NCBI GenBank assembly: GCA_010032545.1
Contig: RGPT01000004.1
Location: forward strand, 1-47,677
Direction: 5' to 3'
Source of the DNA: Alphaproteobacteria bacterium
GTDB lineage: Bacteria > Pseudomonadota > Alphaproteobacteria > Reyranellales > Reyranellaceae
Length of the DNA stretch: 47,677 bases
Shown here: positions 1 to 7,583 of the stretch, in pieces
Layout of the letters: each line of letters opens with the position of its first letter
How positions within the stretch are numbered: the first letter of the stretch is position 1
Made by a program: the position numbers and the translations under genes
Notes under the pieces: generated by a model
Databases searched by the model: none
What the model was told of the DNA's origin: nothing
What the model saw: only the letters and a program-made list of their open reading frames with translations

Positions 1-864
1 ATCATGATGCGCTACCGCAATGTGAAGGAATTCGAGGCGGGAAGGGGTGCTGATGGCATGCGACAGAGTATGTCTGGACCTGAGGGTGAAGACCTTGTTA
101 TCGACCTTCCAATAGGCGCTGTGGTCACTGATATGCGCACAGGACGCAAGTTTAGCCTCCTCAAGGATGGCGAGAAGGTCTGTATCCTGAAGGGTGGCCG
201 TGGAGGTCTCGGCAACGAGCATTTCAAAGCTTCGACGAACGTCACTCCACAGCAGTCGACTCCGGGTAAGCCTGCGGAAGAGGCGGATTTCCATGTCGAG
301 CTCGAGCTCGTCGCTGATGCGGGATTCATCGGTTTGCCAAATGCCGGCAAGTCGAGCCTTTTGAACGCTTTGACAAATGCCGACGCACGTGTGGGCAGTT
401 ATGCCTTCACCACTCTCGAGCCGAACCTCGGTGCGTTGCCCGATGGCTTTATCATAGCGGATATTCCGGGACTCATCGAGGGTGCCTCGGAGGGGAAGGG
501 TCTCGGACATAAATTCCTGCGACATGTGAAGCGCACCCGTGTGCTTTTCCACCTCATCTCTCTCGAGAATACTGCCATCGTCGGCGTGTACAAGACGATT
601 CGTGAAGAGCTCAAGCGATACACAGCAGAACATACTGACATGAGCGGAGGTGATGATGGGACAGGTCTGGATAAAAAGCCGGAGACGATTATTTTAACAA
701 AAACTGACGTACTCAGTGGCGATGAGAAGGAGATCAAAGCGGCGATCGCAGCAGCGAAGAAGAAGCTTGCTCCGTACAACAAGGACATCCTCGTCGTCTC
801 TATCCTCGATGATGCTTCGGTGAAGGCGCTCAAGGATGAAATCGTGAAGCGTCTGCGAGATTAG
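1..864 (+). CDS. obg: Obg-family ribosome-associated GTPase, 5'-truncated by the window edge
   Basis: GTPase of the Obg/CgtA family, which acts in late 50S ribosome assembly. The frame is open from base 1, so the ATG at 4 is internal. About the first 70 residues of the glycine-rich Obg fold are missing, and its end (GGRGGLGNEHFK) is visible. The G domain shows G1 GLPNAGKSS (residues 110-118 of the track ORF), G3 DIPGLIEGA, and a G4 written TKTD instead of the usual NKxD. There is no C-terminal OCT domain. Codon use and GC are clearly lower than in everything after about 1420. The sequence resembles Patescibacteria rather than alphaproteobacteria (recognition, not computed). It belongs to the foreign left end of the contig. 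Confidence 0.93.
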   Translation: MMMRYRNVKEFEAGRGADGMRQSMSGPEGEDLVIDLPIGAVVTDMRTGRKFSLLKDGEKVCILKGGRGGLGNEHFKASTNVTPQQSTPGKPAEEADFHVELELVADAGFIGLPNAGKSSLLNALTNADARVGSYAFTTLEPNLGALPDGFIIADIPGLIEGASEGKGLGHKFLRHVKRTRVLFHLISLENTAIVGVYKTIREELKRYTAEHTDMSGGDDGTGLDKKPETIILTKTDVLSGDEKEIKAAIAAAKKKLAPYNKDILVVSILDDASVKALKDEIVKRLRD

Positions 865-865
865 T

Positions 866-880
866 GCCTCATGAGGCTTT
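866..880 (+). terminator. Short palindrome plus TTT after obg
   Basis: A perfect 12-base palindrome, GCCTCATGAGGC, begins two bases after the obg stop codon and is followed by TTT. As RNA it could form only a 4-5 bp hairpin with a very small loop. It is therefore a weak terminator candidate, or simply a short inverted repeat. Confidence 0.3.
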
Positions 881-887
881 CGAATCG

Positions 888-903
888 TGTATAATTAGCA
901 CCT
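888..903 (+). promoter_or_regulatory. Extended -10 promoter just before gatB, possibly leaderless
   Basis: The bases TGTATAAT end only 8 nt before the gatB ATG, and no purine-rich Shine-Dalgarno sequence lies between them. A TATAAT this close implies transcription starting at or within a few bases of the start codon, giving a leaderless message. No good -35 hexamer is seen, which fits an extended -10 (TGn-type) element. Confidence 0.45.
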
Positions 904-1421
904 ATGAATACCCCTGCGAAATACATCGCCACCATCGGTCTCGAAGTGCACGCTGAGCTTGCGACGAAGTCGAAGATGTTTTGTTCGTGCAAAAATGATC
1001 CGGATGAGGAGCGTCCGAATGTGAATATTTGTCCGGTGTGTATGGGGCATCCAGGGACGTTGCCTGTTTTGAATAAAGAGGCCATCAAACATGTGCTGAA
1101 AGTCGGCCTGTCTGTCGGAGGGAAGCTCGCGGATTTCACTGAGTGGGATCGCAAGAATTATTTTTATCCAGATATTCCGAAAGGATATCAGATCAGTCAG
1201 TACGCATATCCGCTCGTGACGGGAGGGAAGCTCGCGGGAGTCGATCTCACGCGCATCCATCTCGAGGAGGACACTGCACAGTCGACTCATGATCAGCATG
1301 AGAAGAGTCTCGTGAATTTCAATCGTGCGGGAGTGCCGCTCATGGAGCTCGTCACCGAGCCTGTCATCCATGATGTAGAGACTGCGGTGCGTTTTGCAAA
1401 AGAATTGCAGCTGCTTCTCCA
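904..1421 (+). CDS. gatB: Aspartyl/glutamyl-tRNA(Asn/Gln) amidotransferase subunit B, 3'-truncated at the contig join
   Basis: GatB subunit of the GatCAB amidotransferase, which converts Asp-tRNA(Asn) and Glu-tRNA(Gln) to the amidated forms. The N-terminal ~172 residues are convincing: IGLEVHAEL, the zinc-binding CSC...CPVCMGHPG cluster, the YFYPDIPKGYQISQY segment, IHLEEDTA and NRAGVPLMELVTEP. After RFAKELQLLL the match stops. The remaining ~95 residues of the track ORF (to 1707) are low-complexity Arg-rich read-through of the opposite strand of another gene. The true GatB (~480 residues) is thus cut at about 1420. Composition matches the upstream obg, not the rest of the contig. Confidence 0.92.
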
Positions 1422-1425
1422 GGAA
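1395..1425. other. Probable chimeric assembly junction
   Basis: Two unrelated genes on opposite strands break at the same point. Plus-strand gatB stops matching its family after RFAKELQLLL. The minus-strand gene starting at 1677 loses alphaproteobacterial character after about PFLEKQLQ. The roughly 20-27 bases between read sensibly in both genes, so a short shared sequence probably let the assembler join two genomes. GC and codon use change sharply here. Confidence 0.85.
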
Positions 1426-1677
1426 GGGCTTCTGCGAGTCGCGCTGGGCGATCGTCAGCGCCGACTTTGCCGCCTGGTCCGCTTTTGCGAGTTCGACCTG
1501 CAGCCTGTTCGCTTCGGCTGCGGCATTCTCCCGGTATTGCAGGGTCCAGGTGACGACCGTCCAGAGGCCGGCCATCAGGATCGTCAGGGTGGGAACATAG
1601 CGCACGAAGGCGGGCCACCATTGGAGCAGCGGACTGCCTCGTCCCTCTTTCGCGACGGGCTGCGGGCCTTTGTCCAT
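1401..1677 (-). CDS. Hypothetical single-pass membrane protein, 3'-truncated at the contig join
   Basis: About 92 residues survive from the ATG at 1677, which has an AGGGAGA Shine-Dalgarno sequence upstream. After a polar start there is one transmembrane helix (YVPTLTILMAGLWTVVTW, about residues 27-44). A coiled-coil-like Ala/Glu/Lys stretch follows and ends in PFLEKQLQ. Small membrane-anchored proteins with a similar PFLEKQL stretch occur in Reyranella-like bacteria, function unknown (from memory, not searched). The 260-residue track ORF continues to 895 only by reading the antisense strand of gatB, so that part is not real. Confidence 0.6.
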
Positions 1678-1747
1678 CGGGCATCTCCCTTGGCGCGCAC
1701 ATCATAGCGCGATTCACCGCTCGGAGAGACTCGGATCGGCGCTGGCC

Positions 1748-2437
1748 CTATCCCTCCGCGATCAGGCGTGCCAACGCCTCGGGCTCGGTCAGCATCGGGT
1801 AGTGCCCGGTATCCAGCTCGTGCCAGCGGCCCTTCAGCCGATCGGCCGTGCGGCGCTGATGGGCAAGGGGCGGGTTGGTGCTGCGCTTGCACCAGATCAC
1901 CGAGGCATTCCATGTCTGGTTCCAGAAGCTTTTCAGCCTGACCGGCGCCTGCATGGCCGCGATCGGATGCGGCGTGCAGCGCTCCAGCGCCCAGGTCCGC
2001 ATCTCGGGGGTGAGATCGACGAACAGGCGCGTCTCGAAATCCTGACGAGATGGGCCGGTGCCCAGTTCGGTATTCACGGCGGTCGGGCGCTTGACGATGT
2101 CGGGCAGCGCCTCGCCGTCGAGCAATGCCAGCGCATCGGCGAACACCACCCGCGCCACACGCGCACGCGCCAGCTCCGCCACCCGCGCCATCACCATGCC
2201 GCCGGTGCTGGTGCCGGCCAGCACGACATCGGTCAGGTCCTGGTAGAACAGCAGGTCGGCAACCTCGGCCGCGTGGGTCTCGGTGTCGATGCCGGCACGG
2301 AGCTGGCCCTTGCGTTCGGCGCAACCGTCAAGCGTCGGCGTCAGCACGAGATGGCCCTTGGCGCGCAGATGCTCGGCGACCGGCTTCCATATCCAACCGC
2401 CCTGGTAGGCGCCGTGGATCAGCACGAATGTGGTCAT
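1748..2437 (-). CDS. Alpha/beta hydrolase (EstC/salicylate-esterase-like)
   Basis: A 229-residue serine hydrolase of the small esterase group related to EstC and plant methyl esterases. The oxyanion-hole segment LIHGAYQGGW lies at residues 6-15. The nucleophile is Ser77 in GTSTGG, and the catalytic His is in DTGHYPML near the C-terminus. I chose the ATG at 2437, although the track ORF begins at 2701. The upstream 88 residues are out-of-frame reading of the preceding gene, and the family starts at this Met. Its ATG overlaps the TGA of the dehydrogenase fragment upstream as ATGA, implying translational coupling. The substrate is unknown. Confidence 0.85.
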   Translation of the reverse strand: MTTFVLIHGAYQGGWIWKPVAEHLRAKGHLVLTPTLDGCAERKGQLRAGIDTETHAAEVADLLFYQDLTDVVLAGTSTGGMVMARVAELARARVARVVFADALALLDGEALPDIVKRPTAVNTELGTGPSRQDFETRLFVDLTPEMRTWALERCTPHPIAAMQAPVRLKSFWNQTWNASVIWCKRSTNPPLAHQRRTADRLKGRWHELDTGHYPMLTEPEALARLIAEG

Positions 2438-2739
2438 TGTCTGGCTTCCTTCTTCCCGGCAACGCCTACCGTCACATTGGCCATCTGCTCGAAGACTTTC
2501 ACGATCGTCGCGCCATCCTGCTTGTTGAGGCCCCGCGCGCGGGCCATCTGGTAGACCTGCTGCGTTACGTTGGCGAGCAGCAGCGGCACGCCCAGGCGCT
2601 TGGCGAAGGCGGTCTCCAGTTCCTGGTCCTTGTAGGAGATATCGATCGTACCGCCCGGTTCGTAGTCGCCGGCGAGGATGCGCGGCACGCGCAGCTCCCA
2701 TGCCGCACCGAGTCCGATGAATCCGATCTTGCCGGGCAT
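2434..2739 (-). pseudogene. 3-hydroxyisobutyrate dehydrogenase-family gene with large internal deletion
   Basis: The 101-codon frame opens with the Rossmann start of the beta-hydroxyacid dehydrogenase family (MPGKIGFIGLG). It then jumps straight to the C-terminal helical domain (RVPRILAGDYEPGG, then LNKQDGATIVKVFE). Normal members have about 290 residues, so some 190 residues are missing: most of the NAD-binding domain and the catalytic Lys helix. The reading frame is preserved across the gap. The product could not bind NAD, so I call it a pseudogene or an assembly collapse. Its stop overlaps the hydrolase start (ATGA), which suggests the intact gene was the first partner of that operon. Confidence 0.8.
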
Positions 2740-2762
2740 GCGCTCTCTCCCCGGTCGCCTGG

Positions 2763-3536
2763 TCAAACGCCGCCCGTCACGTCGATGGTGAGGCCGGTGA
2801 CGAAATCGGCGTCGGACGAGGCAAGGAAACAGATGACGTTGGCCTGGTCGACCGCTTCGGCAACGCGGCGCAGCGGCGTGCGCTCGATCTCCTCGGCCTG
2901 GGCCGCCTGCGAACGCTTCTCCCAATGAGGCCGGATGCGTTCGGTGAGCGTCACGCTGGGCGCAATGGCGTTGACGTTGATGCCCTCGGGGCCAAGCTCG
3001 TACGCGAGCTTGCGGGTGAAGGCGATGATACCGCCCTTCGCCGCGGCATAGGCACTGGAGCTGTTGATGCTGAGTCCGCGCCCGGCGATCGAGGCCAGGT
3101 TCACGATCTTGCCGCTGCGGCGGCGCTTCATCACCGGGATCACCGCGTGGGTGAACAGGAAGGTGCCGTCGAGGTTGAATGCGATCAGCTTCTGCCAGTC
3201 GGTGAAGGCCAGTTGCTCGGTCGTGGCCTGCGGGTTGTCGATAACCGTGCTGCCGCCGACCGCGTTGACCAGAATGTCGATCTGTCCGTGCTCGCGCGCT
3301 GCGTCCGCCACCACCTTGTCGACTTGGGCGGCATCCAGCGCATCGACCAGCCGGCCCTCGACCTTGCCGCCGTGGCCGGCGCCCCGACGCAGGGCCGGCA
3401 CCGCCTCGTCAATGCGCGCCTGATGATTGTCGATGGCGATGACAGTCGCGCCCTCGCGCACCATGATCTGGGCGGTGGCGCGGCCGATGCCATTGGCTGC
3501 CGCGGTGATCAGGGCCACCTTGTTTACGAAGCGCAT
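2763..3536 (-). CDS. SDR-family oxidoreductase
   Basis: A classical short-chain dehydrogenase/reductase of 257 residues. The cofactor motif is TAAANGIG (11-18), a variant of TGxxxGxG with Ala for the first Gly. NAVG (91-94) replaces NNAG. The catalytic Ser is near 149 and YAAAK is at 163-167. Asp36 after beta-2 favours NAD(H). The ATG at 3536 follows an AGGAAA ribosome site; the longer track start adds only non-coding residues. It is divergent from the SDR at 3679 and lies 23 nt upstream of the dehydrogenase fragment. The run SDR, dehydrogenase, hydrolase looks like one catabolic operon. Substrate unknown. Confidence 0.88.
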   Translation of the reverse strand: MRFVNKVALITAAANGIGRATAQIMVREGATVIAIDNHQARIDEAVPALRRGAGHGGKVEGRLVDALDAAQVDKVVADAAREHGQIDILVNAVGGSTVIDNPQATTEQLAFTDWQKLIAFNLDGTFLFTHAVIPVMKRRRSGKIVNLASIAGRGLSINSSSAYAAAKGGIIAFTRKLAYELGPEGINVNAIAPSVTLTERIRPHWEKRSQAAQAEEIERTPLRRVAEAVDQANVICFLASSDADFVTGLTIDVTGGV

Positions 3537-3678
3537 GGTTTCCTCGGCTATTCTTCTTGGTTGCGAGGATTGTGCGATCCCGGCCACCCGAGTCAATCAG
3601 GCCACCGCCTGTCGTTTCGCAGACGGCCGTGTCACGATCGCGGGCGAAAACGGCATCGGCAAAGCGAGGAGATCGGGC

Positions 3679-4479
3679 ATGCAACCAGGGAAAAGGCTGA
3701 TCGGCAAGGTCGCGATCGTGACGGGCGGCGCGTCGGGGATTGGTGCTGAAACGGCGAGGCTGTTCGCCCTGCATGGCGCCGCCGTCATGCTAACCGACAG
3801 CAACGCCGCGCTCGGCAAGACGGTGGAAAGGCAGATCGTCGATGGAGGCGGGACGGCGGCTTTCGCGACCCAGGACGTGCGCCACGAAGGGCGGTGGGCC
3901 GAAGTCGTCGCCGACGCCGAGAAGGCCTGGGGCCGTCTCGACATCCTGTGCAATATCGCCGGCATTTCGGGACGTGATCCCAAGCTCAACATCCAGGCGA
4001 GCCTGACCGCGGGACCACGCTTGGCCGACCAGACGCTTGAGCAGTGGAACCAGGTCATGGAAATCAACGCCACCGGCGTCTTCCTCGGCACCAAGGCCGC
4101 GGTGCCGGCGATGCTGCGCGCCGGCGGCGGGTCGATCATCAACATCTCGTCGATCTGCGGCATCGTTGGCTCGCACGCCAATGCCGCCTATCACGCCTCC
4201 AAGGGTGCGGTGCGGATCTTCTCCAAGGCCGCGGCCATCCAGTATGGCGTCGACAAGATTCGCGTCAACTCGGTGCATCCGGGGTTCGTCGACACGCCGA
4301 TGACCGTGCCGGGCCATTCCAATCCCGATGTCGCGCGCAGGCGTCTCGAAGCGACGCCGCTCGGCCGCTTCGGGACGCCCGCCGATATCGCCGCAGGCTG
4401 CCTCTATCTCGCCTCGGACGACGCTGCGTGGGTCACCGGCAGCGAACTCGTAATTGATGGCGGCATGACCGCCAACTAG
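3679..4479 (+). CDS. SDR-family oxidoreductase
   Basis: A classical SDR of 266 residues with TGGASGIG (15-22), Asp40 after beta-2 (NAD preference), CNIAG in place of NNAG, Ser158, and Tyr171/Lys175 in YHASK. The start is the ATG at 3679, placed after AGGAG. The track ORF from 3427 runs through the divergent promoter region. An insertion around residues 100-118 lengthens the substrate loop. It resembles cyclohexanol/3-hydroxysteroid-type dehydrogenases, but I cannot assign a substrate. It stands alone on the plus strand, with the 142-nt gap from 3537 shared with the opposing SDR. Confidence 0.88.
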   Translation: MQPGKRLIGKVAIVTGGASGIGAETARLFALHGAAVMLTDSNAALGKTVERQIVDGGGTAAFATQDVRHEGRWAEVVADAEKAWGRLDILCNIAGISGRDPKLNIQASLTAGPRLADQTLEQWNQVMEINATGVFLGTKAAVPAMLRAGGGSIINISSICGIVGSHANAAYHASKGAVRIFSKAAAIQYGVDKIRVNSVHPGFVDTPMTVPGHSNPDVARRRLEATPLGRFGTPADIAAGCLYLASDDAAWVTGSELVIDGGMTAN

Positions 4480-4493
4480 GCTCCAAGGAGCGC

Positions 4494-4958
4494 CTAGGTC
4501 ACGGGATCGAGCACGACCACCGGGATCTCTCGATCACCGGCCTTCTTCTGGTAGTCGGCATAGGGCGGCCAGAAGACGACGCCCTGTTCCCACAGCTTTG
4601 CCCGCTCCGCGCCCGTGGCTGTACGCGCCCGCGCGCGCAACTTGGCGGTGCCGACCTGGATCTCGACTTCGGGATTGGCGAGCAAATTGCGGTACCAGCC
4701 GGGATGTTCGGGCGCGCCACCTTTGGAGGCGACGACGAAGTAACCTTGGCCTGCGCGGCCATAGAACAGCGGAAAGAGGAACTTCTGCCCCGACTTGCGG
4801 CCCTTGGTGATCAACAGCAGCGACGGAACGGTCAGTTCCGGCATATTGGGCAGCGTGATCTTGTACATGTGCCCGTCGGTGCCGCCACTCGAGAGGTAGC
4901 GGTCGACATGGTCCTTCATCCACTGGGGCAGATTGGGCGCGATCTGGGTCTCGGTCAT
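4494..4958 (-). CDS. Nitroreductase/deazaflavin-dependent (Ddn-like) family protein
   Basis: A 154-residue split-beta-barrel protein of the DUF385/Ddn family. The diagnostic run is LLLITKGRKSGQ followed by PLFYGRAGQGYFVVASKGG and HPGWYRNLLANPEVEIQVG, covering roughly residues 48-105. Members include the mycobacterial F420H2-dependent nitroreductase Ddn. In proteobacteria the cofactor is not established and could be heme or another ligand. The ATG at 4958 follows AGGAG; the longer track ORF is cysE antisense extension. It ends tail-to-tail with the SDR, 14 nt away, and follows cysE by 34 nt on the same strand. Confidence 0.85.
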   Translation of the reverse strand: MTETQIAPNLPQWMKDHVDRYLSSGGTDGHMYKITLPNMPELTVPSLLLITKGRKSGQKFLFPLFYGRAGQGYFVVASKGGAPEHPGWYRNLLANPEVEIQVGTAKLRARARTATGAERAKLWEQGVVFWPPYADYQKKAGDREIPVVVLDPVT

Positions 4959-4992
4959 CGATGTCTCCTGTGCCGACGGTTGCACGGCATGA

Positions 4993-5817
4993 TCAGATTC
5001 GCTGGTCCATCTCCAGCGCCGGCTCGGGCACGTCGACGCAGCCGATGATGCGGGCCGGCACGCCAGCTGCGGTGCAGCCGGCCGGAACCGGTTCCAGCAC
5101 GACGGAGCCGGCGGCAATCTTGGCGCAGGCACCGATCTCGATGTTGCCCAGCACCTTGGCGCCTGCCCCCAGCAACACCCCGCGGCGCACCTTGGGATGC
5201 CGGTCGCCGCGTTCCTTGCCGGTGCCGCCCAGCGTCACGCCGTGCAGCATGGAAACGCCATCTTCCACGACCGCCGTCTCGCCGATCACCACGCCGGTGC
5301 CGTGGTCGATGAAGATGCCCTTGCCGATTACGGCGCCGGGATGGATGTCGAGGCCAAACAGGGCGCTTGCCCGGCTCTGCAGGAAGTGGGCGAGCGAATG
5401 GCGTCCCTGCAGCCACAGCCAATGGGCAGCACGATAGGTTTGCAGTGCATGGTAGCCCTTGAACCAGAGCAGCGGGTCGAGCTGGCTGGTACAGGCGGGA
5501 TCGCGGTCGGCCACCGCCACGATGTCGGCACGGGCGGCGAGGCATATGGTGGAGTCGGACGCGAAGGCTTCGTCGAAGGTCTGGCGGATCAGGGCAGCCG
5601 GTACCTCGGTCGTGCCGGCCAGCCGCGCCAGATGATAGCTGAGCGCACTCTCGAATCTCGGCTGGCTGAGGATGGTGGCGTGCATCGTCCCCGCCAGCAC
5701 CGGTTCGGATGCGGCTGCGGCCTGGGCGGCCTCGCGAATCTTCGCCCAAACGGGGTCGACCGCTCTCAAATCTGCGGATCTGGGCTCGGCCGGTGTCTTC
5801 TGTAAAACGCTATCCAT
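4993..5817 (-). CDS. cysE: Serine O-acetyltransferase
   Basis: Converts L-serine and acetyl-CoA to O-acetylserine, the first step of cysteine synthesis. The 274-residue protein has the N-terminal helical SATase domain (about 25-160). A left-handed parallel beta-helix of hexapeptide repeats follows, with the signature DIHPGAVIGKGIFIDHGTG and the catalytic His/Asp region. The GGTGKERGDRHPKV loop precedes the last coils. The start at 5817 has a GAGGAGA ribosome site. The C-terminal tail ends in EMDQRI, with the Ile that in CysE often docks into cysteine synthase (family knowledge). It precedes the Ddn-like gene on the same strand. Confidence 0.95.
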   Translation of the reverse strand: MDSVLQKTPAEPRSADLRAVDPVWAKIREAAQAAAASEPVLAGTMHATILSQPRFESALSYHLARLAGTTEVPAALIRQTFDEAFASDSTICLAARADIVAVADRDPACTSQLDPLLWFKGYHALQTYRAAHWLWLQGRHSLAHFLQSRASALFGLDIHPGAVIGKGIFIDHGTGVVIGETAVVEDGVSMLHGVTLGGTGKERGDRHPKVRRGVLLGAGAKVLGNIEIGACAKIAAGSVVLEPVPAGCTAAGVPARIIGCVDVPEPALEMDQRI

Positions 5818-5898
5818 GGCGCTCTCCTCGGGTCCGTCGCCCTGCCCTGCAGGAACAGCCGAACCGATCGATACGCCTCCCGCAAAAAGTCTACGTCG

Positions 5899-5917
5899 AT
5901 TGCCCTTGCCGGGCAAT
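5899..5917 (-). terminator. Hairpin after mlaC
   Basis: Inverted repeat ATTGCCC / GGGCAAT with a 5-nt loop, 13 nt past the mlaC stop on the minus strand. A TTTTT run follows about 11 nt beyond the stem. The offset T-run makes it an imperfect intrinsic terminator for the mlaA-mlaC unit. Confidence 0.5.
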
Positions 5918-5929
5918 TCCCCCAAAAAG

Positions 5930-6529
5930 TCAGCGGGCGGCGCGGGCTTCCAGTTCCTTGATCAGCGGCTCCACGGTGCCACCGTTGTTCTGAATGTAGG
6001 AATTGAAATCCGAACGTCTAGTCATGACCATGCTGACGCCCTCGACCTTGACGTCCGTGACGACTGGCCCCTGGGGGCCATTGCGCACTTCCCACTCGAG
6101 CTTGATCGGCTGGCCGGTGCTCTGGTTGAGACGGCTGTCGACGATCGAGACGCCGTTGGGACGCGTGGTGACCTTTCCGACCGTCAGGGTCTGGCCGGCA
6201 TACTGGCCGAAACGCTCGCTGTAGGCTCGCGCTTCGGCAGTCTCCACCGCCGAGAGGAACCGGGTACGCTGGGCTTCCGTGGTCTGGTCCCAGTGTATGC
6301 CCAGCGCCGAGCGCCCCATGGCATTCATATCGAAGTTCGTCTGAAGGACCTTCTTTATGGCGTTCTGCCGATCCGCGCCGGTCTTTGTCTTGATGATATC
6401 GATGACCTCCCCGGCCACCGTCTCGATCAGCTTGGCCGGATCGGCCGCGGATGCAGGCAAGGCACAGAAGGCAACCGCGGCGCTGGCGGCTAGGCCCAAC
6501 ACGACACGACGAAAGGCGAGCAGCGGCAC
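5930..6529 (-). CDS. mlaC: MlaC-type phospholipid-binding periplasmic protein
   Basis: Tgt2/MlaC family (Ttg2D), the periplasmic shuttle carrying phospholipid between the MlaA outer-membrane complex and the MlaFEDB ABC transporter. I place the start at the GTG at 6529 (199 residues). That gives a normal signal peptide with cleavage after ALPASAA, and a GGGAAA sequence lies upstream. The track start at 6610 would overlap mlaA. Family features include DPAKLIETVAGEVI after the signal, RFGQYAGQTLTVG in the middle, and SMVMTRRSDFNSYIQNNGG at the C-terminus. It lies 40 nt downstream of mlaA, in the same operon. Confidence 0.9.
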   Translation of the reverse strand: MPLLAFRRVVLGLAASAAVAFCALPASAADPAKLIETVAGEVIDIIKTKTGADRQNAIKKVLQTNFDMNAMGRSALGIHWDQTTEAQRTRFLSAVETAEARAYSERFGQYAGQTLTVGKVTTRPNGVSIVDSRLNQSTGQPIKLEWEVRNGPQGPVVTDVKVEGVSMVMTRRSDFNSYIQNNGGTVEPLIKELEARAAR

Positions 6530-6569
6530 TGTTCGTTTCCCGAAAAAAAATGAAACCAGCCGAAGTGTT

Positions 6570-7376
6570 CTAGCGCACCAGCGCGAGGTTGTCGCGGCGC
6601 TCGAGTTCACTCTTGGTATCGGTCTTCTCGCGCTTCTGGCGGATCAGATCGGCACGATTCTGCGTATAGGCACTGCGCAGCGCGGCATAGTAGTCGACGC
6701 TGTTCTTTTCCAGGTCGTCGAGCGCGAAGATCGTGCGAGACCGGTAGTCGATCACGTTCATGCCGTAGCGCGCGGCCTGGTAGGCGGTCCAGTCGACCGC
6801 CAGATTGAAGGTCAGGATGCGGAAAGGATCGACCAGGTAGTCGATCATCAGGCCGGTGGCGTCGCGGGCATTGGACGGTCCTAGGCCCGGCAGCATCAGA
6901 TAGAAGCCGCCGTTCTCGGGCTCGACGCCGGCGTAGAGGCCGATCGTCTTGCCTGCATCTTCCTTCGTCCGCTCCAGGCCCAGCTGCGTGGCGACGTCGA
7001 ACAAGCCGGCTACGCCGATGGTCGAATTCACGAGGAAGCGGGCCATGGTGGTGGCGGCACGGTTGGGATTGCCCTGGAAGACCTCGTTGATGGCCGTTAC
7101 CGGTTCACCGAGATTGTCGAGCAGGTTGCGCACGCTCTTCTGCGCAGGCTCTGGCACCCAGTCGCGATAGATGACCGCGACGGGACGCAACGCGATGATA
7201 TCGACGACGCGGTTGAGCGAAAACACGATGCGGTTGGGGGTCTCGATCGGATCCCATACTTCGTTGGCACCGGTATCGCCCGATGCGCAACCGCTCACAA
7301 GCGCAGCGCCGACAGCCATCGCGACAAGCGCATGGCGGGCTTTACGTATCATCATTCCAGGCAAACTTTCGACCAT
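6570..7376 (-). CDS. mlaA: MlaA (VacJ) outer-membrane lipoprotein
   Basis: Lipoprotein that removes mislocalised phospholipid from the outer leaflet of the outer membrane and passes it to MlaC. The signal peptide ends in the lipobox LVSGC. The VacJ domain follows: DPIETPNRIVFSLNRVVD, NLLDNLGEPVTAINEVFQGN, FLVNSTIGVAGLFDVA, and the GGFYLMLPGLGPSNARD loop. The 268-residue length is usual. The first Met gives a 30-residue signal region; Met8 or Met9 would give a tighter one and is a realistic alternative start. It is first in a two-gene mlaA-mlaC unit. The ABC genes mlaFEDB are not in the window. Confidence 0.93.
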   Translation of the reverse strand: MVESLPGMMIRKARHALVAMAVGAALVSGCASGDTGANEVWDPIETPNRIVFSLNRVVDIIALRPVAVIYRDWVPEPAQKSVRNLLDNLGEPVTAINEVFQGNPNRAATTMARFLVNSTIGVAGLFDVATQLGLERTKEDAGKTIGLYAGVEPENGGFYLMLPGLGPSNARDATGLMIDYLVDPFRILTFNLAVDWTAYQAARYGMNVIDYRSRTIFALDDLEKNSVDYYAALRSAYTQNRADLIRQKREKTDTKSELERRDNLALVR

Positions 7377-7510
7377 CTACGCAAACCCCGGGGCCATCCC
7401 GCCAGCCCGGGCGGGCCGGGCCAAAACAGGTGAAGCGGCGTCGGGACGCCGCATTCTCAGTGCAGTGTTGCATACGGACGCGACAGTTTGAAGTGAATAG
7501 GCCGAATCGA

Positions 7511-7528
7511 TTGTTTCCAAAGAAACAA
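7511..7528. repeat. Inverted repeat TTGTTTC-CAAA-GAAACAA in the mlaA/arsR divergent region
   Basis: Perfect 7-bp arms with a 4-bp spacer in an unusually AT-rich stretch, 32 bp upstream of the operator-like palindrome. It could be a second regulator site or a weak hairpin. No function can be assigned from sequence alone. Confidence 0.35.
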
Positions 7529-7559
7529 AGGCGCCTCTGAATTTTTCTTGCAAACATAA

Positions 7560-7575
7560 GGATATGCTTATATCC
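7560..7575. promoter_or_regulatory. Operator-like palindrome upstream of the ArsR-methyltransferase gene
   Basis: GGATAT-GCTT-ATATCC is a perfect 6-bp inverted repeat with a 4-bp centre, ending 8 bp before the start codon. A related half-site (GATATGGAT) overlaps the ATG itself. TTGCAA at 7548-7553 may be the -35 element, so a bound repressor would cover the promoter. ArsR-family regulators of the SAM cycle (SahR type) bind AT-rich palindromes of this kind. Autoregulation of the met operon is inferred. Confidence 0.6.
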
Positions 7576-7583
7576 ACTAAGAT

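Noticed and set aside
1-1421. Horizontal transfer of obg-gatB into the alphaproteobacterium
   Set aside because: Both genes at the boundary are broken at the same short shared sequence, and no mobile element or repeat is present. An assembly join is simpler.
895-1677. 260-residue minus-strand ORF as one protein
   Set aside because: Only the first ~92 residues belong to the high-GC genome; the rest is antisense gatB joined by the chimera.
1422-1707. C-terminal part of the 267-residue gatB ORF
   Set aside because: After the join the frame is antisense to another gene, and no GatB motif appears.
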